A stretch of 64,000 nucleotides of DNA from Magnetospirillum sp. 15-1 (GTDB lineage Bacteria > Pseudomonadota > Alphaproteobacteria > Rhodospirillales > Magnetospirillaceae). Of this stretch, positions 7,980 through 14,576 are shown in pieces; positions within the stretch are counted from its first letter, which is position 1, and each line of letters opens with the position of its first letter. Location of the stretch: assembly GCF_900184795.1 (NCBI RefSeq), contig NZ_FXXN01000028.1, positions 124,001 to 188,000 of the forward strand, read 5' to 3'. The notes under the pieces were generated by a model. It was given only the letters and a program-made list of their open reading frames with translations, was not told the DNA's origin and ran no database searches. The position numbers were made by a program, and so were the translations under genes.

Positions 7980-9491
7980 ATGCATCTGCTGCTGATCAAT
8001 CCGAAATTCCCTGAAAGCTTCTGGAGCTTCAGGTGGGCGATTGACCACGTCCTGCCGGGCAAACGGGCGGTCAACCCTCCTCTTGGCCTGGCGACGCTGG
8101 CGGCGCTGTGCCCCGCCCATTGGCGGGTCGAGATCATCGACGAGAATATCGAAGCGGTCCCCCTCACCACCACCGCCGACATCGTCGGAGTGTGCGGCAT
8201 GGGCGTCCAGTATGCCCGCCAGCGCGAATTGCTGGCCCGTTACCGCGAGCGGGGGCACTACGTGGTGGCGGGCGGCAGCTTCGCCTCCCTGTGCCACGAC
8301 GACTATACCGAGGAAGCCCATACGGTGGTGGCCGGCGAGGCCGAGTACGTATGGCCGGAATTCTGCCGCGACTTCGAGGCGGGAGCCCCCAAATCCCTCT
8401 ACCACGAGACCGGAACCGTGGCCCTGGCCGACTCGCCGGTTCCCCGCTACGACCTGCTCAGGCTGGACGCTTATTCCAACGTCACCATCCAGTTCTCGCG
8501 CGGTTGCCCGTTCCGCTGTGAATTCTGCGACATCATCGTGATGTTCGGCCGCCGCCCACGGGTCAAGGGCCTGGACCAGATCGAACGGGAACTGGACCAG
8601 TTGCGCCGCTTCGGCGCCCGCAGCGTGTTCTTCGTCGACGACAATCTGATCGGCAATCCGAAGGAAGCCAAGGATTTGCTGCGCTTCCTGGCCGAGTACC
8701 AGAAGCGGCACGGCTATATGTTCAGCTTCGGCACCGAGGCGTCGCTCAACATGGCCCAGGACGACGAATTACTGGGGTTGTTCCGCGCCGCCAATTTCGG
8801 CTGGGTGTTCATCGGCATCGAGACCACCGACCCCGTCGGCCTCAAGGAAACCGGCAAGACCCAGAACCTGCGCGAGGATACCCTGACGTCCATCCGGCGC
8901 ATCTACGCCCACGGCATCGACGTGCTGGGCGGCTTTATCATCGGCTTCGATCACGACACCCTGGATACCTTCGAGCACCAGTACCGCTTCATCACCGAGG
9001 CGGGAATCCAATCGGCGATGATCGGTCTGCTCATGGCCTTGCCGCGCACGCCGCTGCACGAGCGGATGCAAAAGGAAGGGCGCCTGCGGCCCATCGAAAG
9101 GCACTCGGACAACACCTGCCTGACCACCAATATCGTACCGAAATGCATGAGTGCCGAGGCCATGGCCGCAGCCTACCAGACGCTTTACGGCCGCCTGCTC
9201 ACCGGTCCGGAAATCGGCCGGCGCATCCGCAACAAGGCGGTGCATCTGCGCGTCCCGATCTATGGCAGCGGCTATTCCATGCGCCAGCGGGTCGGCATCG
9301 TCAGCCGCCTGCTGGTCAAGGGCATCCTGTCGGGAGGAATCTCCACCCTGGTGCCATTCCTGCGCAGCTTCCCGTTTCTGACGCCGTCACGGATTCCCAT
9401 GGTGATTTCCGATTGGATCATCGGCCTGTCCATGAAGGCGTTCGCCGAACGGCACCTGGCCGGTGCCGTCCAGCAACAAAAAGCCGACTGA
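7980..9491 (+). CDS. Cobalamin-binding radical SAM protein (HpnP/DUF4070 type)
   Basis: 503 residues. The N-terminal B12-binding domain covers about residues 1-145 (NPPLGLATLAALCP, ADIVGVCGM). The radical SAM core carries the CxxxCxxC cluster motif (Cys176, Cys180, Cys183 in SRGCPFRCEFCD). A DUF4070-type C-terminal region follows from about residue 330. The start at 7980 is preferred because the family begins with a short strand such as LLLINPKFP. Relatives include hopanoid C2-methylase HpnP and many uncharacterised methylases, so the substrate cannot be assigned; a methyl transfer to an unactivated carbon is plausible. It is on the same strand as the secretion operon, 90 bp downstream, but no hopanoid genes are nearby. 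Confidence 0.8.
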   Translation: MHLLLINPKFPESFWSFRWAIDHVLPGKRAVNPPLGLATLAALCPAHWRVEIIDENIEAVPLTTTADIVGVCGMGVQYARQRELLARYRERGHYVVAGGSFASLCHDDYTEEAHTVVAGEAEYVWPEFCRDFEAGAPKSLYHETGTVALADSPVPRYDLLRLDAYSNVTIQFSRGCPFRCEFCDIIVMFGRRPRVKGLDQIERELDQLRRFGARSVFFVDDNLIGNPKEAKDLLRFLAEYQKRHGYMFSFGTEASLNMAQDDELLGLFRAANFGWVFIGIETTDPVGLKETGKTQNLREDTLTSIRRIYAHGIDVLGGFIIGFDHDTLDTFEHQYRFITEAGIQSAMIGLLMALPRTPLHERMQKEGRLRPIERHSDNTCLTTNIVPKCMSAEAMAAAYQTLYGRLLTGPEIGRRIRNKAVHLRVPIYGSGYSMRQRVGIVSRLLVKGILSGGISTLVPFLRSFPFLTPSRIPMVISDWIIGLSMKAFAERHLAGAVQQQKAD

Positions 9492-9500
9492 AAGCCGCCT

Positions 9501-9656
9501 TCAATCCGGCTTGGGGCTTGGCGGCCCCGCCACCCGCGGCGGCTTCTTGCCCATTCGGCTGTCGTCGGTGAAGATCGATACCGGCGGCGGGGCCTTCTTC
9601 ACCGCCGCCTTGGGCTTTTTCGGCTCGCGGCCGCTGCGCTTTTGTCCCTTGGCCAT
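9501..9656 (-). CDS. Small basic protein of unknown function (51 aa)
   Basis: Complement-strand ORF with an AGGAG site 10 bases before the ATG. The product begins MAKGQKRSGREPKKPKAA and is rich in Lys, Arg and Pro, with a central VSIFTDDSRMG segment. Small proteins starting MAKGQ-R-S are familiar in alphaproteobacteria, but I know no function. It lies only two bases from the next small gene (9659-9892), so it is the last of four small genes in a row. The basic, disordered character would fit nucleic-acid or ribosome association, which is speculation. Confidence 0.65.
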   Translation of the reverse strand: MAKGQKRSGREPKKPKAAVKKAPPPVSIFTDDSRMGKKPPRVAGPPSPKPD

Positions 9657-9658
9657 CT

Positions 9659-9892
9659 CTATTCTCCTGTTCGCATCAGGCGATCACGGGACCGCACTGG
9701 CGTGTTCCGGACGCGTGAGGCCGCATCCTTGAATCCCTGGCTCCACCGTTCCCGCTCGACCGGCAGCAGGTATGGATTGAGGCGATCAGCCTCTCCGTCC
9801 AGATCGGCCGGATCGGTATCGGCATATTGCCGTCCTACGCCCCACCCTCCGGCGTAGATGCGGCTGAGCTGGAACGACGTACTGTCGGACAT
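9659..9892 (-). CDS. Small protein resembling ribosome modulation factor (Rmf/CrpP family)
   Basis: 77 residues with a GGAGG ribosome site upstream of the ATG at 9892. Residues 11-60 show the Rmf/CrpP pattern: an aromatic/Gly start (YAGGWGVGRQ), then LNPY, then RERWSQGFKDA. In Rmf this fold helps pair 70S ribosomes in stationary phase; family members such as CrpP have been given other roles, so only family membership is proposed. It lies inside a four-gene run of small genes and close to cbpA-cbpM, which fits a stress or stationary-phase theme. Confidence 0.6.
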   Translation of the reverse strand: MSDSTSFQLSRIYAGGWGVGRQYADTDPADLDGEADRLNPYLLPVERERWSQGFKDAASRVRNTPVRSRDRLMRTGE

Positions 9893-9910
9893 GGGCCCCC
9901 TTTCCTCCGG

Positions 9911-10120
9911 CTATGACGTCAGGGCGCTGCAATAGCTCCGCCAGGCGGGAGCCAGATCGGCGGGCTCGTCGAAATCGATGCTCACCACGCTTTGATCAAA
10001 GCGGGTACCCCGACCGAAATGCCAGTCACCCGACGGATGCGAGGCGTTGAGGAACAAAGCCAGCTTGTTCATCCCCTCGATCCCCGGCGAGACGGGAAAG
10101 GTCATCATATTGACGGCCAT
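9911..10120 (-). CDS. Hypothetical small protein (69 aa)
   Basis: Complement ORF with an AGAAGGAG site about 8 bases before the ATG. The sequence (MAVNMMTFPVSPG..., LALFLNASHPSGDWHFGRG, and SIDFDEPADLAPAWRSYC) is soluble, mixed alpha/beta in look and has no signal peptide. I do not recognise a family. It starts 24 bases after the end of the 41-aa membrane-protein gene and ends 18 bases before the Rmf-like gene, so it is probably in the same transcript. Confidence 0.55.
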   Translation of the reverse strand: MAVNMMTFPVSPGIEGMNKLALFLNASHPSGDWHFGRGTRFDQSVVSIDFDEPADLAPAWRSYCSALTS

Positions 10121-10144
10121 GTCCGATACTCCTTCTGTCGCGGC

Positions 10145-10270
10145 TCAACCGAGATGGGGACGCAACCCGATCCAGATCGCGAGGATCAGGAGCAAGGCAA
10201 GCGGAACGAGAACCGGTGGAACCATCCATTCCTTCGCGGAACAGCAGGACTTCTGCATTGGGGCGTTCAT
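10145..10270 (-). CDS. Single-pass small membrane protein (41 aa), first gene of a small-gene operon
   Basis: A very short ORF with an ideal GGAGG site 7 bases before its ATG. The product has a short N-terminal part with vicinal cysteines (QKSCCSAKEW), then one hydrophobic helix at about residues 17-36 (VPPVLVPLALLLILAIWIG), then a short basic tail. It lies downstream of the promoter candidate at 10311-10338 and 24 bases before the 69-aa gene. An overlapping frame starting at the ATG 10 bases earlier is longer but badly spaced and has no recognisable product. Function unknown; the Cys pair could bind metal or form a disulfide. Confidence 0.55.
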   Translation of the reverse strand: MNAPMQKSCCSAKEWMVPPVLVPLALLLILAIWIGLRPHLG

Positions 10271-10720
10271 TTTTCATCCTCCGCCGACGCAAATCACCGC
10301 CAGCGATGAATATATAATACCGTATGATAATATTGCAATTTACAGCTCGAAATAAATTCAAACGCTATTTTCCGACGATACGGAATAATATTTCTCAGGA
10401 TTTTTAGCCATTATTGAGAAAGTATCCGTCCGATAGAAATCAACGGACATATCGATAGCCCGAGGGGAAGGGACGAGGTGAATTCGCGATGTATTCCGAT
10501 CAGGCTCGATCCGATCTAAGTCCGCGCCGTCCGAGTGCCCTGGCCTTCGCCGATGCCAGGGAAAACAACGCCGGGAAGGCCCCGACATTAATTTACCGGT
10601 GGCGGCCATGATCGGCTGCGGCCACCGGACATGGCCGGGTGACCAAGCCGTCGGTTGACGTGGCGAGACGAGGCGGCTCAGAGTAGCGGAGAACTGTCGC
10701 CATGCCGCCAACAATCGGGG
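10271..10720. other. Divergent intergenic region between the small-gene operon and cbpA
   Basis: About 450 bases. The half nearest the small genes (10300-10420) is strongly AT-rich and holds the minus-strand promoter candidate. The half nearest cbpA is GC-rich, with no convincing sigma70 box; the frame of cbpA stays open from a TTG at 10655. No RNA gene or terminator is evident. Confidence 0.5.
10311..10338 (-). promoter_or_regulatory. Candidate sigma70 promoter for the small-gene operon
   Basis: Reading the minus strand, TTGCAA (10338-10333) and TATATA (10316-10311) are spaced by 16 bases in an AT-rich tract. The start of the 41-aa gene lies about 40 bases downstream. Both hexamers are self-complementary, so the opposite orientation is not excluded. 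Confidence 0.45.
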
Positions 10721-11653
10721 GTGGATGCGTTGGACGATCCATACAAAACACTCGGCGTTGCACGCGACGCCAGCCAGGAAGACATCCGCCGCGCCTACCG
10801 CAAGCTGGCCAAACAGCACCATCCCGACCTCAATCCGGGCAATACGGCGGCGGAGGAGCGGTTCAAGGCCATATCGGCTGCCAATGTCCTCCTGTCCGAC
10901 CCCATCAAGCGCGGCCAATTCGATCGGGGCGAGATCGATGCCGCCGGACAGGCGCAGCCCTCGCGGCCGTCCTATCGCGACTATGCCGAGAGTGAGCACG
11001 GCCGCCGCTACGGTCCAAGTCGACAGGCGGGAGGATGGAGCGCCGAGGATATCAACGACATATTCGGCGCCATGTTCAACGAGGGGCCCCGGACCACCGG
11101 CAAGCACCGCATGCGCGGGCATGACGAGCACTACTCGTTGACAACGGATTTTCTCGACGCCGTCAATGGCGCGACACGGCGGCTGACGCTGCCCGACGGC
11201 CGCACGCTGGACGTGAAAATTCCACCGGGAACGGCCGATGGTCAGACCCTGCGCCTGCGCGGCCAGGGCGGTAAAGGGGCAAGTGGCGATCCCGATGGCG
11301 ATGCCCTGATCAAAATCAGCGTCGCCCCGCATCGCTATTTCAGACGTGACGGCCAGGACATCCGGCTGGAATTGCCTGTCACCTTGGCCGAAGCCGTCCT
11401 TGGCGGTTCCATCGAGGTGCCGACACCCGGCGGCCCGGTGCGAATGCGCATCCCGCCCCACTCCGACAACGGAACGGAGCTTCGGCTGCGGGGGCGGGGC
11501 GTGCCGGCCCATGGCGGCCGGGCCGCAGGCGACCTGTACGCCACCTTGCGGTTGGTGGTCGGAACGCCGGACCCGGCATTGGAGGAATTCCTTCGCACCT
11601 GGAAGCCGGAACACCCGACGGACCCGAGGCGGGGGATGGAGGCGAGGCAATGA
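10721..11653 (+). CDS. cbpA: Curved-DNA-binding protein / DnaJ-class co-chaperone CbpA
   Basis: 310 residues from the GTG at 10721. The J-domain occupies about residues 6-70, with the HPD motif in KQHHPDLNPGN. A short G/F-type linker follows, then two DnaJ C-terminal beta domains (LPDGRTLDVKIPPGTADGQ and VPTPGGPVRMRIPP). There is no zinc-finger, which separates CbpA from DnaJ. The GTG start gives MDALDDPYKTLGV, as in CbpA homologues; an in-frame TTG at 10655 would add 22 residues. CbpA stimulates DnaK and binds curved DNA in stationary phase. The gene overlaps its modulator cbpM by 4 bases. Confidence 0.85.
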   Translation: MDALDDPYKTLGVARDASQEDIRRAYRKLAKQHHPDLNPGNTAAEERFKAISAANVLLSDPIKRGQFDRGEIDAAGQAQPSRPSYRDYAESEHGRRYGPSRQAGGWSAEDINDIFGAMFNEGPRTTGKHRMRGHDEHYSLTTDFLDAVNGATRRLTLPDGRTLDVKIPPGTADGQTLRLRGQGGKGASGDPDGDALIKISVAPHRYFRRDGQDIRLELPVTLAEAVLGGSIEVPTPGGPVRMRIPPHSDNGTELRLRGRGVPAHGGRAAGDLYATLRLVVGTPDPALEEFLRTWKPEHPTDPRRGMEARQ

Positions 11654-11979
11654 TCACCATCGATATCCTCGTGACGCAACTGTCCGGCCTGCAACGTCAG
11701 GACCTGGAGCGATGGATCGCCAACCAGTGGATTCGACCCGATGACCACAACGGCGACTATGTATTTCGGGAGATCGATGTGGCGCGGGTCCGTCTGATTC
11801 AGGAACTGCGCGATGAAATGCAGGTCAACGAGGAGGCTCTGCCCATCGTGCTGTCACTGCTTGACCAGTTGTACGACCAGCGTCGCCGCATGCGGGAGCT
11901 TTGCGACGCGCTCCGCCGGACGGCTCCCGAGGAGGTGCGCCAGACCTTGGCCCGGCACCTGGCCGATCATATGCCCTGA
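11650..11979 (+). CDS. cbpM: Chaperone modulatory protein CbpM
   Basis: 109 residues with a MerR-like helix-turn-helix look (LERWIANQWIRPDDHNGDYVF, then IDVARVRLIQELRDEMQVN). A helical C-terminal half (LPIVLSLLDQLYDQRRRMREL) follows. In E. coli CbpM binds the J-domain of CbpA and inhibits both its co-chaperone and DNA-binding activity. The ATGA overlap with cbpA argues for coupled synthesis of the pair. Confidence 0.85.
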   Translation: MITIDILVTQLSGLQRQDLERWIANQWIRPDDHNGDYVFREIDVARVRLIQELRDEMQVNEEALPIVLSLLDQLYDQRRRMRELCDALRRTAPEEVRQTLARHLADHMP

Positions 11980-12134
11980 TACCGGGGAAGGGCAGCAGCG
12001 GGAGAGTGGCCGTCGACATCAAGGCATCGCGTGAAGACTCCGCACCGGCCGCCGGCGACGAGAGGAAATGGTGGTTGGCCGAACCTTCTCCTTCTACCGC
12101 GAAGGCCAATGCCGCAGCCCTCCCAGAGCCCGAT

Positions 12135-13349
12135 TTATTTGGGGATCACGTCCAACAGAGCTGTGACGCGATGGTCCCATGTGTGGGCTCCGGAATAAAT
12201 TTGCAGAGCCTTGTGAGTCATGGCCTGCGCCTCGACCGGCCGATTGACCAAATCCATGATCCGCTCACCGGCGGAACAGTCATTATAGTCGATCGCCACC
12301 GCCGCCCCCGGAGTGACGAATTCGGTCTCAATGAACGAGTTCACCTCAGATGCGACAAGGCATCCCCTGGACATCCCATAAAAAACTCGGATCAACGTAC
12401 TTGACCTCAAATTAATGGTATCATTCAGCATTACTTTTGTATCATTCATTACATCAAGCAACCCACGAAACCCAATCGACCCCATGAATTCAATATTTGT
12501 ATTATTACGCTTAAAATCATCGGATGCATTGCCATAATATTGAATTGGCAAGTGACGTAAGCACCTAAACATGCGGTGGCGGCGCAAGGTCCGGGCACGA
12601 TAATCGAGCCTCCTTATGAGCTCGATTAGATTTGTTGTCGTTGCGACAATCTCAGTGCCCGCAAACAACCGCGCAACAATTTCATAAACATCACACTGGC
12701 CATCCATTATCTCTGAAACCGCTTCGTCGGCGAGACGGCAATAAAGAGGGTCCTTCAGCCCCATCTGTTCGCAGAATTCCTGGTTTGAGACCTCCGCCTC
12801 GATCGTGCCAGCAAAGATTGCCGGTATCGAACGCAGCCCCATGGGGCGCGGCTCGGCGACCGGCGCCCCTCCGGCCTGCGGAAAGAGGAAGCAGGAGGAC
12901 GCCGGAACTCCAAGCTTGTCCATGACCGCGAGATGCTCCCGCTCCATGAGTCCGTAGTGCCGAAGTGGGCGAAGGCTTGGATCCGCGGCGATCCCCGCCT
13001 CCATTTCAGCGACCCCCTTTCCCAACAGGGCAGGGTGGTCCAGAAATAGGGAAATGTAGGGAGCCTTTATCCCCCCCAGCACGCCAAGTGCGCTGGGGTC
13101 GTTTGCCCGAGCAAGGGCGGGGGCAAAATTGAAGAGCAGCAGATAGCGCGGCCACCCCGCACCCAGTGCCACTATTTGAAGCAGCTTTATGTGCTCGGGA
13201 TTATCTGGATTGATACAAATGCAGTCGTCACCCCGACGGTGAAGCGCTGCAGCAATATCCTCCATCATTACAGTCCAATAGCTATCAGAGACGCCGCCAT
13301 AGACCGATGTATTGAAGAGAATCATCCCAAAAGAACTTAGATCTGCCAT
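12135..13349 (-). CDS. Glycosyltransferase-like protein of unknown specificity
   Basis: 404 residues from the ATG at 13349; an in-frame TTG seven codons upstream is possible. The architecture resembles CgeB/group 1 (GT-B) transferases: an N-terminal half that handles an address-like name (ISLFLDHPALLGKG, SSCFLFPQAGGAP, IPAIFAGTIEAEVSNQ) and a C-terminal half typical of sugar-nucleotide binding (NTNIEFMGSIGFRGLLDVMNDTKVMLND and a terminal region with GAAVAIDYNDCSAGERI). No signal peptide or membrane helix is seen. Base composition is patchy, with AT-rich stretches at 12400-12560 and near the start, unlike the neighbours, so recent acquisition is possible. No sugar-synthesis genes flank it. The assignment to a glycosyltransferase fold is from pattern, not from a firm motif. 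Confidence 0.5.
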   Translation of the reverse strand: MADLSSFGMILFNTSVYGGVSDSYWTVMMEDIAAALHRRGDDCICINPDNPEHIKLLQIVALGAGWPRYLLLFNFAPALARANDPSALGVLGGIKAPYISLFLDHPALLGKGVAEMEAGIAADPSLRPLRHYGLMEREHLAVMDKLGVPASSCFLFPQAGGAPVAEPRPMGLRSIPAIFAGTIEAEVSNQEFCEQMGLKDPLYCRLADEAVSEIMDGQCDVYEIVARLFAGTEIVATTTNLIELIRRLDYRARTLRRHRMFRCLRHLPIQYYGNASDDFKRNNTNIEFMGSIGFRGLLDVMNDTKVMLNDTINLRSSTLIRVFYGMSRGCLVASEVNSFIETEFVTPGAAVAIDYNDCSAGERIMDLVNRPVEAQAMTHKALQIYSGAHTWDHRVTALLDVIPK

Positions 13350-13741
13350 TCTTATCACCACTTTTATCAATTAAATAATTATGATTGATACCTGTGCTTC
13401 ATATGAGACTCGCAAAATCCCACTATGGACAATGCCGCCGATGATACTGCTCATTGCTCCGGATTGCCGATGGTATGGGCGCTCACGCGATTTCCTCCAC
13501 CCCGGCGACGGCCGTCAGCACTGAATATGCGCACCACCTCACGCATCCGTCACGGGCAAATTGTGCCGCATGAGAACTCGCGTTGGATGTCGGCCGGCAC
13601 GTCGCCAAGGAGCGAAACAAATGCATCGGTGCCGCCGGTGAAGGGGAACGGCAGCCGGGGAACCTGCTGGTGTCGGCGTTGCCGGCATGGATGGCAAATC
13701 CCCCATCACCCAATGGCTTTGCATTGCCCGCTTGATGTGGC
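13350..13741. other. Intergenic stretch without a recognised gene
   Basis: The first 60 bases, upstream of the minus-strand glycosyltransferase-like gene, are AT-rich and could hold its promoter, though no good -35/-10 pair was found. The remainder is GC-rich with short open frames on both strands that look like chance. No recognisable domain fragment or repeat is seen. Confidence 0.4.
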
Positions 13742-14566
13742 TCAGGCGCCCTCCGTCGCCACGGCGGGCTTACGGCCGCTCAATCGCAGGGCGTTCTGCA
13801 GCAGATTGAACCAGAAGTGGGAGCCCAGCGACGCCGCCAGGGCAGTCATCATCCAGCCGACCAGCTTGCCCACCCAGCCCAGGGCCGATTGCGGCTTGTC
13901 ATAGGGAATGAGGTTGGTGAACTTGTCCAGGGCGTCCATTGACGCCTTGATGGACTTGCCGGTGCCGTCCGGAGCCGCCGGCTCGGCAGCCGCCTGCTCG
14001 GTTTTCGCAACCATGTCGACCAGTGCGCCCCTATCCTTGGTGGACATCGTCGCCAGCCCACGGGTGAGTTGGATGGAATCCACGTTGCATAGCCCTGCCG
14101 CCAACAGGGAGAACACGAACAGCACCATCTGGGTCTGGCGTTTGTACACACCCGACAGCCGCTCCATGGCGCCGTCGAACCACTGTTCCGCCGCCGCCTT
14201 GAAAGCCTCCGGGTCGTTGCCGGTCGCGCGCAGCAGAGCCGCGACCGGCGCCTTGACCGACACCCCGGCGAACCCGCCGTTCTGGCCGACCACGTCGGTC
14301 AACACCATGGCGAACAGTTTGGGATCGATGTAGCTAGGGCCGCGCCCGCCCCCCGGCTGCACCATCAACGGATGACCGTAGACACGTGCCGCCAGCGACC
14401 GCAGGTCCGGGTCGTCGAGCAGCTTGCCGATCCCGTCCTTCAGGGTCCCTGCGCGCCAGCCGAGAATCGTCGCCCCCAATTCGACCAGGGACGAGCCGAT
14501 CACCGCCATCACCAGATAGATGAAGGCCAGCACGGCGGCGATGTCGACGATTGCGGTCCACGCCAT
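13742..14566 (-). CDS. Membrane protein of unknown function paired with the patatin gene
   Basis: 274 residues; GAGGAGG lies about 7 bases before the ATG, immediately after the patatin stop (10 bases). Hydrophobic segments are at about 5-33 (IVDIAAVLAFIYLVMAVIGSS), 160-182 (QMVLFVFSLLAAGLCNVDSI) and 240-260 (VGWMMTALAASLGSHFWFN). The end LGSHFWFNLLQNALRLSG and the NVDSIQL segment recur in a widespread family of uncharacterised bacterial membrane proteins that I recall but cannot name. The loop between the first two helices is soluble and alpha-helical. Tight coupling to the patatin suggests a membrane-anchoring, sensing or activating partner. Confidence 0.7.
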   Translation of the reverse strand: MAWTAIVDIAAVLAFIYLVMAVIGSSLVELGATILGWRAGTLKDGIGKLLDDPDLRSLAARVYGHPLMVQPGGGRGPSYIDPKLFAMVLTDVVGQNGGFAGVSVKAPVAALLRATGNDPEAFKAAAEQWFDGAMERLSGVYKRQTQMVLFVFSLLAAGLCNVDSIQLTRGLATMSTKDRGALVDMVAKTEQAAAEPAAPDGTGKSIKASMDALDKFTNLIPYDKPQSALGWVGKLVGWMMTALAASLGSHFWFNLLQNALRLSGRKPAVATEGA

Positions 14567-14576
14567 GATGTCCTCC

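Noticed and set aside
10415-10450. Possible promoter for cbpA (TTGAGA followed by GATAGA)
   Set aside because: The spacing between the hexamers is wrong and the -10 match is poor.
13425-13904. Plus-strand frame between the glycosyltransferase-like gene and the membrane-protein gene
   Set aside because: Arg/Pro/Ser-rich product, no ribosome site, overlaps the 3' end of the membrane-protein gene; no family recognised.
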